Assembly: GCA_030295235.1 (NCBI GenBank)
Contig: AP026125.1
Location: 1,674,001 to 1,738,000, forward strand
Direction: 5' to 3'
DNA from: Fistulifera solaris
Taxonomy: Eukaryota > Bacillariophyta > Bacillariophyceae > Naviculales > Stauroneidaceae
DNA: 64,000 nucleotides
The notes under the pieces are model-generated. The model ran no database searches and was not told the DNA's origin. It saw only the letters and a list, made by a program, of their open reading frames with translations. Every line of letters begins with the position of its first letter. Positions within the stretch are counted from its first letter, which is position 1. The translations under genes and the position numbers were made by a program. This document shows, in pieces, positions 22,164-32,596 of the stretch.

Positions 22164-25100
22164 ATGACGGACGCGCAATCTGCCACTTTAGCATCGAACA
22201 ATTTAATCAACGACGATGTGATTCTTCGACAACTGCTCAAGGAACTTCCTGGAGTGAAAACGCAATTCCAGTTCAAAGGATGGCAAAAGTCATTCTTAGA
22301 TCGCTATCATTATCTTTTTGAACGAAGAGGGCGTCGCCAAGGCCAGCGAAACCTACGATGAATTTCAAAAACTGGTGTTGAAGCTCATGAAGCAGATTTT
22401 GGCTTTGAAAGAATACTACGACAAGGGCGAGGTAAAACCAGAGCGAACTTCGGTGAAAGCACTCTCTTGTATACAAGAGTTGTCGAAGCAGATCATCGCA
22501 GTTACGGATGAACAAGTAAAGATGGTCCCTGGGACCGGTCAAAGGGAAAAAGAAGCCGGATATACAAAGTTCATGATGGGTGCTGTTTTGGTGAAAGACA
22601 ACTTTAAGCAGCACGGTCGTCTGGTTATGTGTGCCGAGTCGTTGGCCCGGTTTCATATCAAAATGTCTGAATGCATCAACGACCGCTTTGTGTTGGAGAC
22701 CATGGAAAATTTCGGTTGGAAGCTCCAACTTTTTGTGATATCATGTCGGATTTAGGTCTTTATCAAGCCATGACGAAGAGTCAAGAGTTGGTTCCAGTGC
22801 CCGAGCCGCTCATTGTGATTGCAACGGAGCAAGTTTCGAACAAAGAAGAGAGCCCATTGTCGGTCGAGTCACCTGAAACGGCAATTGTTGCGTCACCGGC
22901 AGTGGTTGAAAAGGAGAAAGAATCAAGTCGGAAAGTGGAGGAGGATGATGCTGTAGAAGTACCAATTGAAGATGAAGGGCTAGATGAACATCCTGCTACA
23001 AACACCTTGAATGTTAGCGACAGGGACGAAGAGGCGCTTCTTCGTCCCAAAACAATGCCAGGGAAACTGTCGAGTCCAATCAAATCTGAAAAGGTCGTTG
23101 CTTCGAAGCCCAAGCCAGGAAGGTTGGTGATTAACGAATATCAGCCAGCACCGAGACCTGGGCTCATCGACTCACCCCGAAGAAGGTTAAGAAAGTTACA
23201 GCGCTTCTATCCGAATAAAAATGGGGATAGACGCTCAGCTCCTCGAAAGCCTATCAAAATGGATGTGAGTTCCGATGAAGAGTCGGAATACAGTCAATCG
23301 TCCTCCAGCGAAACAGTTAAGACTGTTCATTCCGAAGACGCAGATTACATCATGGGGACAAGCCAAGCTGACACATTACCTACAGAAATAGAGAAATCTT
23401 CTTCGAATCTGAGAAGAGAAAAGAGCGGATCGGACCTGGAAAAATGTCTCTCGAAGTCGAAGCGGCGAAGCCCAAATAACATAGCTCCCGATAAACGCGC
23501 GACGAATGAGCTCGGCGCTCATTTGGAAGACGCCTCGGAGTGCAGTCAATCGTCCTCTAGCGAAACAGTCATGACAGTTCAGACGGAAGATGCAAACCAC
23601 ATTTTCGGCGACAATCACTCGCAAAAAGAATCGCCCAAGACAGAAGGCAAATTTAAAGGTGCCGGATCAACTACCTCTCTGTTAGATTATCTTTCACCAT
23701 CCTCGGAGTCGAAACGACAACCAAGAAATAAGCAAGCACCAACATCTGCCTCAAACTCCGAACATGCACGCGTAACTAATGAAGGGCCGCCTGAAAATGA
23801 AAGGATGGCACAAGATGGACTTGCACCTTCAAAAGCGATGAAATTGATGCCAGGACCGCCTCAGTCGAATCCAGCCAGGAATACCTCAGATAGAATGAAC
23901 CAGACTTCAGAGAAACCGAAAGAGAAAGAGATACCACTGATCAAGGACGAGCCGCAAAACCCCGGCAGAAATCCGTCAAGCAAATCACAACTGCCCGGGA
24001 GTGGAGACGGTACGCCGATTTTTGAAAACGGAGATGAAAGTATAACTAGAAATGAAGGGGGAAGGAACGCTGCGAAACAAGAACCACCTGCCTTTGCAGA
24101 AGATCTGGAGTCGGAAAAGCAAAAGGACAACAAAGACGTGAATGGAGAGGGGAGATCCAAAACAGTTCCACAACGTAAGCAAAAGTCAGACCCGCAGAGT
24201 CCCGCATTTGCTTCTAGTGCACGCAACGCTACTGAACCAAAAATGGAGGATAAGAAAGATGTTCGAGACGAAGACACCGCTGAGACCCGTCCGGAAAGTT
24301 CTGGAACAGACAAAATCAAAAAGCGCAACGATCCACGTAGAGCAGACTTACAGAACTGTGATCCTAGCAAGAAAATATCTGACGTAAACAGCGAGCGCTC
24401 TCCATCGCAGCCACTTAGAAAGGTGAAGGAAAAGCAAGATATTGTTGACAATTCGCAGCCGTTGAGCCAGAAGCCCAAGGCGATGGCGAAAAGCCTCCCG
24501 CCATCACCGCGATCCACAAAAAATGACAATAGAGAAACTGCAGCCAAAAGTACCGACCCTAGACAAGTGAAACAGAAAATGGGGGCGACAACGACGAAAG
24601 GAAAATCTTAGAGACCATTATAGTTGTCGCGGCCGAAGAGTCTTATCCGTCATCCACAGAGAGAAAGCAAATGGCAGCCCAGGTTCTGCAACATGTCCTT
24701 TCCTGTCTTACAACCAGGGAATTTGTTCTAGGAGACGAAGTGTATAAGCACAACGTCCATGTCGTCAAATCACGAGAAAATTTCGGCAAGGCGGATGCTT
24801 CAAGTGAAGGAACTCTCCTAAGGAGAAATATTTCGTTAGATACTGTATTGGCAGCAGCTGACTGCTACGTAGTGATTTCACCTGATCACAATTACTCTAT
24901 CCCACTGATGAGACAATTTGATAAACAGGCCTACAGGGCGAAGTGCGCTGGAATCGTGAATTATTCGTTCAGTCCATGCTGCGAAATGCGCGGTGCCGTT
25001 GCCATATCAATGATGTGCCACGAACTGGGCTGTCTTCCTGTGTCTTCATTCTGCTGTATTCCTGAAGTCAATACACTTGCTGGAAAAGGAAGACTTGAAA

Positions 25101-25204
25101 AGGACATTATGCTTGTTCCACAGCTACCACAAATGCTGAATGAATTAGAGTGGACAGCAGTTGCCTTTAAAAAGCAGCGCTCTATCGTAGGAGTACCATT
25201 CTAG
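22164..25204 (+). CDS. helical/disordered protein with C-terminal FMN-reductase-like domain
   Basis: I read this as one gene of about 1,010 residues interrupted by three one-base frame slips at homopolymers: T5 at 22315, T5 at 22730 and G5 at 24581. Residues about 1-205 form a helix-rich domain (ILRQLLKELPGVKTQFQFKG, FQKLVLKLMKQILALKEYYD) that I do not recognise. A disordered, charged region of about 600 residues follows. It contains two similar segments, SQSSSSETVKTVHSEDADYI and SQSSSSETVMTVQTEDANHI. The last 200 residues resemble NADPH-dependent FMN reductases (flavodoxin-like fold): ETIIVVAAEESYPSSTERKQ, ADCYVVISPDHNYSIPLMRQ and YSFSPCCEMRGAVAI. The first of these strands lies upstream of the Met at 24671 and is open into the preceding frame, which argues for fusion. 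The alternative is a separate reductase gene starting near 24600. Confidence 0.55.
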
Positions 25205-25284
25205 GCCTTTGTCGAATTTGAAAGAAGGTTAATATATAGGTGCGTGATTAACTTTGAAATTAGGCTTCTAGGTAAACGGCACCT

Positions 25285-26802
25285 CTATCCTAAAAGGCTC
25301 AGTTTGCCTTCTAATTGCAAAAGCGCTGGGAATACCTCAACGCGTTCTTGAACAATGTTTCGTAGTGTCTGAAGCTGCTCGGGAGATCGAATCCGCCCAG
25401 TTCGCAGTAAAATTGATAACCAGGTACTGCACAGATACTCAGCACGACTCGGTTTCAACGCAAGCCTACTGGTCAAAGCAGTCAGAAGTACAGAAAGCAA
25501 GTCTGAGGCCATCGTTCCACACGTAGTCTCAATAACTTTTGCATCCTTGACACTCAAAGCCAGCTCTAGCAACCCGTCGTCTCCAGATTGTAAGGCTTGC
25601 TGCAAGAGCTGAGATAATGATTCCGTTGTAGCCTTTTTCGGTTGAAAGGAAGACGCCAAATCATCACCATCCACATCCATATTCTCGGCATCATTTTCTT
25701 TTTCTGACCCTTCATCGTCCTCGTCAAGTACTTTTTGTAGCTGCTCTAATCTTTCGGCAATCGTAGGGCCCTCTTCCTCCTCTTCGTCATTTTCGCCTTC
25801 GACTTCCTCAACTTTTTTGTCGTTTTGCTGACACTTCTTTTATTTGACGAGCGTCGCCTCCGGCTTGCCCAGGACCCAAAACCACTGCTTTTTCTTTTTA
25901 TCTGCTGCGACTGGTTCTTCAACATCCATGCTTTTTGTTTCTTCCCAGTTCACAACAGATGTTTCACCAGATGCCGACGCGCTATCAAGGTCAAGTCTCC
26001 GAACTTGGAGAGTTCCTTTCTGCATAATGGCCCAAAGTTCACTCTGATTCAGAAGAAGCGATGCTCTGGCGATGGTAGGTTCAATGTGAAATTTTCTTGC
26101 TAGCTTGCTTTTGTCGTACAAATGAGACCCATTGATCAAAACCCGATCGTTGGCGACTTGCCAGTATTGAACAGACGTTTCTACGGAGAAGGATTCTTGC
26201 GCTTTTCCGTCAGCACTATAAATGTGAACCTTTCCAGGTGAAGCGACGTATAACAACCCGCCGGCGGCAGCTATATGGCTACTCACGAAAGGCAAAGACA
26301 CTTTCGTCTTTTGTCCATTTTGCAGCTCGACAAACCTCAGTTCTTTACTTTGTGCGACAGCCGCGACGCCGCCGTTTAGCAAAGCGATTTTAGGGCCGCC
26401 CGAAGTCTTCCCTGCTTTAACTTTACTTTTCAGTGCTCCTTGCTCATCGACTTTGTGAATGTAAAGTTTATCACCCTTAGAAATCAGAAGATGCAAGGAA
26501 TTGTCCGAAACATCACCGTCCATGACTTCAAATTCTTTGCTAGCGGCAGGCGGATACGTATACGCCACAACACATCTTTGTAAGTCCCAAACAACCACCG
26601 TGGTTTGAAGTAAAGCAGCAACACTTGTGGAATTGACGAACAACAATTTCCGCACAGTTTCGGCTGTCTTGAATGTCAACGTCGCCTGCAAATCCCTCGC
26701 CAGGTAAATACCGACTCGTAAAACAGAGGCGGCGTTATTCGATAAGACGACAGCTATTTGATCGTCAAAGTTGGCGGTAACAAAAGTCGTTTCTTCTGTC
26801 AT
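25285..26802 (-). CDS. UTP5: U3 snoRNP / t-UTP component UTP5 (WDR43-like)
   Basis: A beta-propeller protein followed by a Utp12 domain, the layout of UTP5/WDR43, which couples rDNA transcription to early 18S pre-rRNA processing in the nucleolus. The propeller spans about residues 5-290 (TTVVVWDLQRCVVAYTYPPA, LHLLISKGDKLYIHKV). Next come an acidic linker with GPTIAERLEQLQKVLDEDD and the Utp12 helices (ESLSQLLQQALQSGDDGLLE, SRAEYLCSTWLSILLRTGRI). I chose the start at 26802 because the region upstream (to 26910) is hydrophobic and unlike the family. One in-frame TAA at 25840-25842 separates the propeller from the linker; the frame does not change across it. It may be a base error, a very short unrecognised intron, or stop-codon read-through. 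Confidence 0.8.
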
Positions 26803-27233
26803 TTTCGCTTCGTTTCCTTTAGTAAAAATTGAAAAATAGACGAGATAATGCACAATGGCTTGTATCTCGATGCTTTCAAAGAAATACAGAAAAGTGAATG
26901 CCGCGCACATGATGATCGAATGGACAAAAACTTGTCGCCGAGGCGCAGCACAGACGAAGAGTCTCTACTCTTTGCTTCATACTTCTTGCAATGTAGAATG
27001 TAGCAAGCAGTTGACCGGGACTGAAATTGAGTCCAGGATCGACTAATGACTCCACTATGGGTCAATTGTACAATGACTGCAGCGAGTTCCATCACATTTG
27101 ACGTAGCATCCCCAATGCATAACTCCTGCCGTTATACCCTATCCATTCTGGGTTGAGCCATATTCCTAGACTTTTGGAGCGTAATAATATCTGTAACTGC
27201 GTGTTTAGGCGGAGTCAACCAAACTACTTAGAT
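26803..27233. other. intergenic region
   Basis: Between the UTP5 start and the 3' end of the homoserine dehydrogenase gene. No gene or repeat was recognised. Confidence 0.4.
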
Positions 27234-28633
27234 TTAGGACGACATCTTTTCGACCCAGTTCTCGCTAATGACTGGCATGTAGAAAGGTAGGCCATTGCAC
27301 CAGTCAAACTCTTCCATCGCTTTGCACGCTTCCTTTACAGCTTGCAGCGGAACTTTCTCAGTGATCAAAACAAAAGCCGCATCATCTCGGCGAGTGATGG
27401 GGTTTTGTAAAATAGAATGAATAGACACGCCGACCTTTTCACATGCTTCACCGACCTGACGCGTAATACCGAGTCCGTCACGGTAGCGGATGCGAATGTA
27501 GAAGGTGGAACTGTAATCGTCAACATATTCGGTAACCTTGTCTAGCGGGTTGAACGGCATGGGGCTCTTATCTCCTTTTGCCAAGGCGATAATGTCATTG
27601 ATACAACTGTTGGCGGTAGGATAACGACCGGCTCCTTGTCCAATGTAAGTAGAAGACTGCAAGTTTCGCGACGATACTTCGATGGCATTTGTAGCACCGC
27701 TCACGCTGGCCAGGGGCTCTTCCTTTGTCAAGTAGCAGGGGCTGACAAAGGCGGTAATCTACCCTCTTCGACTCGTTCCGCCACACCTAGTAGCTTGATC
27801 GTTCCTCCCATCATTTTGGCGTAATCAAAGTCCAATTTGGTGAGGTCCGTAATACCACGGCAAGCAATTTTGTCTTCAGGCACTTCCACACCGAACCCAA
27901 GACGCATCAAGATTTTCAACTTGGATCGAGCATCGAATCCACCCACATCTAGTGTGGGGTCCGCTTCAGCATAGCCTAGACGACTCGCTTCCGTAAGCGC
28001 CTCGTCGTAGGTGCGACCAAACTGGTCCATCTCAGTCAACATGAAATTGGTGCAACCGTTGATAATCCCCGAAATCATGGAGACTTCATCACCAACAAAG
28101 TCACTCTGGAATGAACGAATAACTGGAATTCCTCCACAAACAGCCGCTTCGTAGCGGAATTGAACTGGTTTATCCATATTAGCAAGCGTTTCTTCGATTT
28201 CCGGCAGATACATGGCAATCAATGCCTTGTTTGCCGTCACCACATCCTTTCCAGATTTTAACGACGAGAAAACGATATTCTTCGCGTCAGTTGTGCCACC
28301 CATAACTTCCACAACCATATCAATATCCGGATCCGTCAAGATGTCGTCGTATTTGTCGGTGACGGTGCATCCCTCCGGAATGGCGAAATCGCGTTGTTTG
28401 GTGGCATCTCGCACGCAAATTGTCTTGACTACAAGATCGGAGCCGGTGAGCTCTTTAAAGTAGGCTGATTTTTTCGTGAGAATCTCAACAATACCACCAC
28501 CGACGGTTCCACCGCCAAAAATACCTATTGTGCGAGTGGCTTCGAGTGATGTGAGCAGTGGTCTTTGTTGTTGGGGCACAACGAACGCGTTGGCAGAGGT
28601 AGTCAAGAGTAATAAGGGACAAAGTGACCACAT
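27234..28633 (-). CDS. HSD: homoserine dehydrogenase, plastid-targeted
   Basis: This enzyme reduces aspartate-semialdehyde to homoserine, the branch point to threonine and methionine. It is a stand-alone enzyme of about 466 residues, without the aspartate-kinase domain found in plant bifunctional enzymes. The N-terminus is a signal peptide with the diatom plastid motif (LLLLTTSANA/FVVP), giving delivery across the four plastid membranes. The NAD(P) site is GIFGGGTVGGGIVEIL. Catalytic-region blocks include GCTNFMLTEMD and GYAEADPTLDVGGFDA, followed by LASVSGATNAIEV and GQGAGRYPTANS. The C-terminal 85 residues form an ACT-type regulatory domain (YIRIRYRDGLGITRQVGEAC, VSIHSILQNPI), so feedback by threonine is likely. 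One frame slip lies near 27745-27755, between two conserved blocks. The start at 28633 is chosen over 28663 because it gives a proper signal peptide. Confidence 0.92.
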
Positions 28634-28854
28634 TCTGATAAGATCAAAATAGAGATGAAGCAAGGTAATATAGAATCCTCTAGAATTGCGCTGAGGAGAT
28701 CCGATTCAAATCAATTCAGTTTGCGTCAGCTGTCATCCATTCCAGCCAACTCAAGTTGCAGAATGAATCTGTTGTGTGCTTTCGGCTATCGGTATCGGTG
28801 GGCCATCCGATCAACGAGAAACGAGGAAAAATCCAATACCGGCTGACCGGCAGA

Positions 28855-28940
28855 CAGATAAATGTCCGGGTTCCCCCTTAGTCGATAAATTTCCCTACGG
28901 GACCTACGTGAAATACACGTAGACTTTAGAAGAGTTGCTT
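28855..28940 (-). repeat. R1 dispersed repeat, single copy
   Basis: Read on the minus strand it has the R1 block order: GTCTACGTGTATTTCACGTA (small inverted repeat), then CGTAGGGAAATTTATCGACT and a G-run followed by AACCCGGA. It matches the units at 5905 and 51225. Confidence 0.75.
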
Positions 28941-29115
28941 CTGTTGTCCTTTTCACGTTGGGTGTTCCAATTATTGTCGATTCTTGCATATGATCTCTGT
29001 GCACTTATGTTGAAGAATGTTAAGATGAAATTTGTCCCCTTCGATCTTATAATGAAGTCGAAATCGGTACGTTCTTGGTGTTACCAACGTCAATAAAATT
29101 ACTACGGAAAACGAG

Positions 29116-29178
29116 GTTAAAATTCTGCCTCGCCGTAGGCTCTACGTAGCAAATTGTACTGAGAGGCAGAATTTTAAC
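29116..29178. repeat. perfect 16-bp inverted repeat (hairpin)
   Basis: GTTAAAATTCTGCCTC at 29116-29131 is exactly complementary to 29163-29178, leaving a 31-bp loop that contains CTCTACGTAGC. An R1-like block (ACGTAGACTTTCGATACGTT) follows on the right at about 29198-29220. This may be the terminal inverted repeat of a tiny non-autonomous element or a structured transcript. Confidence 0.8.
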
Positions 29179-29336
29179 GCCCTCTCCGGGGATACTTGCA
29201 TTTTACGTAGACTTTCGATACGTTGTATTTTCGCTCTTTTCTGCCGTTTAAAAATAGATCATTCATCAGTGTTGTTTCATCCTTTGATGGCATTGCAATG
29301 AAAGATACTCGAAAACTGGATGATGTGTAAACTAGG

Positions 29337-30335
29337 TGCTGAAGGACCAAAAACACCGATTCCAGATTTTCTGGAACATAGACAGGATTTCTGTGCGACC
29401 GAAAAACCATCGATTCCAGAAATTCTGGAATGTGCACAAAATCAATGTGCAATGCAAAACAACGACACCAGAATTTCTGGAAGGCACACAGGACGTCGGA
29501 TGGATGCAAAACACCGATTCCAAAATTTCTGGAATGTCAACACAACCTTTGTGTGACAAAAATAAAAATTCCAGAATTTCTGGAATGCACACAAAAAATT
29601 TCGAGTGACGCAAAACACCGATTCCAGATTTCCTGGAACGGTCCCTAAGTATCTGTGTGGTTTGAAACACCTATTTCAGCTTTTCTGGAACGCTCACAGA
29701 GGTGCTGTAGGACTAAAAACACCGATTCCAGATTTTCTGTAACATAGACAGGATTTCTGTGTGACCGAAAACCATCGATTCCAGAAATTCTGGAATGTGC
29801 ACAAAATCAATGTGCAATGCAAAACAACGACACCAGAATTTCTGAAAGGCACACAGGACATCGAATGGATGCAAAACACCGATTCCAAAATTTTCTGGAA
29901 CGTCAGCACAACCTTTGTGTGACCGAAAATAAACATTCCAGAATTTCTGGAATGCACACAAAAAATTTCGAGTGACGCAAAACACCGATTCCAGATTTCC
30001 TGGAACGGTCCCTAAATATCTGTGTGATTTGACACACCAATTTCAGCTTTTCTGGAACGCCCACAGAGGTGCTGTAGGACTAAAAACACCGATTCCAGAT
30101 TTTCTGTAACAAAGACAGGATTTCTGTGTGACCGAAAACCATCGATTCCAGAAATTCTGGAATGTGCACAAAATCAATGTGCAATGGAAAACCACTACAC
30201 CAGAATTTCTGGAAGGCACACAGGACATCGAATGGATGCAAAACACCGATTCCAAAATTTTCTGGAACGTCAACACAACCTTTGTGACCGAAAATAAAAA
30301 TTCCAGAATTTCTGGAATGCAGGGGCGACTCCAGT
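29337..30335. repeat. palindrome array 1: about 2.7 copies of a 366-bp tandem unit
   Basis: The block beginning GCTG.AGGAC.AAAAACACC recurs at about 29338, 29704 and 30071, giving a period of 366-367 bp. Inside each unit are about seven imperfect palindromes built on TTCCAGAATTTCTGGAA, spaced roughly 40-60 bp apart, each followed or preceded by CACA- or AAAACACC-type spacers. The array has few stop codons in any frame, so many open frames exist, but none looks like a protein gene. It lies about 0.7 kb upstream of the HSD start and ends before the 3' end of the cysteine synthase gene. Confidence 0.9.
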
Positions 30336-30611
30336 CGTGGCGCAAGATTGTTGTGCGTTGTGCTACACTTCCGCCTAACAATCTCCTGTGAACAAGGCAA
30401 ATGTTAGTGCCTTAGGAATAACTACACACTTGAATAATAGACGCAACAATGATTGTAGAAAAAAGCGCCGTAATCGGTCCTATTGCCATCGTCCTACATA
30501 AGATTTTCTAAAGTCAGGCAATGTGCGCAGGCCTAGATGCAATTCCTTGGAAAGAATTATGTTTGAAACACTATCAATTTAAACTGTGTAGGCATTAAAT
30601 TTTAGGCGAAA
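30336..30611. other. flank between array 1 and cysteine synthase
   Basis: Unique sequence with nothing recognisable; it should contain the 3' UTR of the cysteine synthase gene. Confidence 0.35.
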
Positions 30612-31739
30612 TCACCCACGAGGAGTCGCAAAGCCGAATTCAGTGTTATCGAAGGGTTCGGGCAAGGGCTGCTTGGTGAGAGCCTCTGCTTTGGCTTTGG
30701 TTTCCGCGAACATTGGATGAGTAAAATAACGTTCTCCAAAAGAAGGAATGATACACACAGCTACTTTGTCTTTGTTTTCAGGACGAGAGCACACCTGCAC
30801 AGCAGCCTCTACAATGGCCCCCGACGAAACTCCCGTCGGTAACCCCATCATCCACAACTTGAACGTCATTTCCTCCGCTTTACTCGAATGTACAGGAACG
30901 ACTTCGTCCAATAGATCGATCCCCAAAACTTTAGGTACTAAACCCGCGCCCATACCCTGAATCTTGTGCGGTCCTTGCTGTCCTATCTTTTCTCCGCCTC
31001 GGGCTTCCGTAATCAACATCTGTTCCTGCGGTTCCACAGCAACGGTATACAAGTCCGGTTTCAAAGGCGGGCAATCGAATTCTGGACAGCCCTTGATATA
31101 CTGCGATACACCCGTGACAGTTCCACCGGTACCCACTCCCGACACAAAAATGTCAATCTTTCCGTCCGTATCACGCCAAATTTCCGGTCCGGTTGTTTCC
31201 CTGTGAATTTTTGGGTTCGCAGGGTTCTCAAATTGATTGAGCATGACGCCTTTATCGCCCAACTCTTCCAAGATTTCCTTGGCCTTGGCCAAAGCACCCG
31301 GTACGGCCTTTTCTTTGGGTGTCAGGACCACTTCGGCGCCGAGTGCCAACAGCATGATGCGTCGTTCGACACTCATGGTTTCAGGCATCGTCAGAATGCA
31401 ACGATAGCCGCGTTCACGTGCGATGAACGCAAGAGCGATGCCTGTATTACCCGAGGTTGGTTCTACGAGAACAGACTTGCCCGGAACGAGGCGGCCTTCT
31501 TTTTCGGCTTGATCGATCATGCTCTTTCCCAAACGGTCTTTTACAGAACTGCAGGGACCGAGGGATTCCAGTTTACCCAAGAGGGTGGCATTGTGATTGG
31601 GAACGAGACTGGAGAGATCAATCAGGGGAGTACCTCCTACCAAATCAGAAGGACGAGCAGCAACGCGCATGGTTCGAGATGAAGTTGTAAGTTTTATTGA
31701 AACAGATTTGGATGTTGCGCTAAGAAAACGCTGAAACAT
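30612..31739 (-). CDS. cysteine synthase (O-acetylserine (thiol)lyase)
   Basis: This PLP enzyme makes cysteine from O-acetylserine and sulfide. The 375-residue protein shows the PLP-lysine block (LGPCSSVKDRLGKSMI), the substrate/phosphate loop PTSGNTGIALAFIARERGY, the NQFENPANPKIHRETTGPEI block, the glycine loop VSGVGTGGTVTGV and LPTGVSSGAIVEAA. The first 25-30 residues (FQRFLSATSKSVSIKLTTSS) have no acidic residue and are rich in Ser, Lys and Arg, as in a mitochondrial presequence. A cytosolic form starting at the internal Met of SRTMRVAARPSDLVGG is possible. The frame is intact. Confidence 0.93.
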   Translation of the reverse strand: MFQRFLSATSKSVSIKLTTSSRTMRVAARPSDLVGGTPLIDLSSLVPNHNATLLGKLESLGPCSSVKDRLGKSMIDQAEKEGRLVPGKSVLVEPTSGNTGIALAFIARERGYRCILTMPETMSVERRIMLLALGAEVVLTPKEKAVPGALAKAKEILEELGDKGVMLNQFENPANPKIHRETTGPEIWRDTDGKIDIFVSGVGTGGTVTGVSQYIKGCPEFDCPPLKPDLYTVAVEPQEQMLITEARGGEKIGQQGPHKIQGMGAGLVPKVLGIDLLDEVVPVHSSKAEEMTFKLWMMGLPTGVSSGAIVEAAVQVCSRPENKDKVAVCIIPSFGERYFTHPMFAETKAKAEALTKQPLPEPFDNTEFGFATPRG

Positions 31740-32089
31740 TCTCTTGTGTGCGAGCCTTTGGTCAACGACACTTTCGTATCTTCAATAATGCTTGGAGAAG
31801 TAAAAAGGAGATACCAAGTTTATTCACCACAACCCGTCCAAGGAAAAGTTGAGAAGGATGAAAAGGCCCCCGACCCCGACCCCCGAGCGATCTTTCGTGT
31901 CATAAAGATCCATTCTGCTATTGCTAACCTTACTTTGTATTCTGCTACTGCTACAGTACCCGTGTGTCCGATGACGACACAAAGTTTCTTCTCTTTGTCT
32001 CATATTGGGAGTCTGCTCTATGTGGTTTTGTGTAGGGGACCTGGGAGTCCCGAATAATAATTCTGAGTCACGAACCTAAAACATGGTGC

Positions 32090-32300
32090 AGTCTGTCCGT
32101 CCTTCCTTTGCGACATTTCTCAAACACGCTGCGACTGCAATCGGATCTTGAGTACCGATCCGAAACAACTTCCACTACTTACATCATACTATTTGCCGGA
32201 GTACTTTCAAGGTCTATTGTGAAAAATCCTCTCTTTTTCGCACAAAAATGCAAGGGGGATGAAATTTGGCCCATTTTCTTGCAACGTTTGTCATCTTGCA
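32090..32300 (+). repeat. R2 dispersed repeat, copy 1
   Basis: It shares an ordered set of blocks with 54320-54530: CAGTCTGTCCGT, CGACATTT, CTGCGAC, a GTACCG...TCCGAAA block, a TCAAGG.TCTA block, CAAAAATGCAAGGG and GGCCCATT. Between blocks the two copies have diverged. There is no coding capacity. Confidence 0.7.
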
Positions 32301-32531
32301 AATCAGCAACCATGAAAGCATTTCTTTTCGTCATGATTATTTTTAGATGAATATGATCCTGCTTAACATAAAAACTGTTGAGACTTTGAAAACGGCGTCA
32401 AAATAGATCACTACACGCCATTTCGCCACTTATAAAGCATGAAAATGTTACGCGTCGATCATGTAATGCTTCCCTGACGTGCATGGTTTCTGACAGTCAC
32501 CCTTGGACTGCATTATACTTTCGTTACCGTT

Positions 32532-32596
32532 CTTGACACTCAAATCGCCTGTGAACGGATTTACTTGACACTCAAATCGCTTGAAAACGGATTTAT
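32532..32596. repeat. 32-bp direct repeat, two copies
   Basis: CTTGACACTCAAATCGC begins at 32532 and again at 32564, each followed by a G/A-rich tail and CGGATTTA. A simple tandem duplication. Confidence 0.8.

Larger units (their letters stand above)
28634..29336. other. upstream region of HSD with R1 copies
   Basis: No gene is seen. The region contains a minus-orientation R1 copy and a perfect 16-bp inverted repeat, both annotated separately, and then runs into the palindrome array. Confidence 0.45.

Noticed and set aside
29174-30400. Several overlapping open frames of 87-112 codons on both strands inside palindrome array 1
   Set aside because: The 366-bp unit simply lacks stop codons; the frames overlap on both strands and translate to repeated IPEILE- or FQKFWN-like strings that follow the DNA palindrome, not a protein family.
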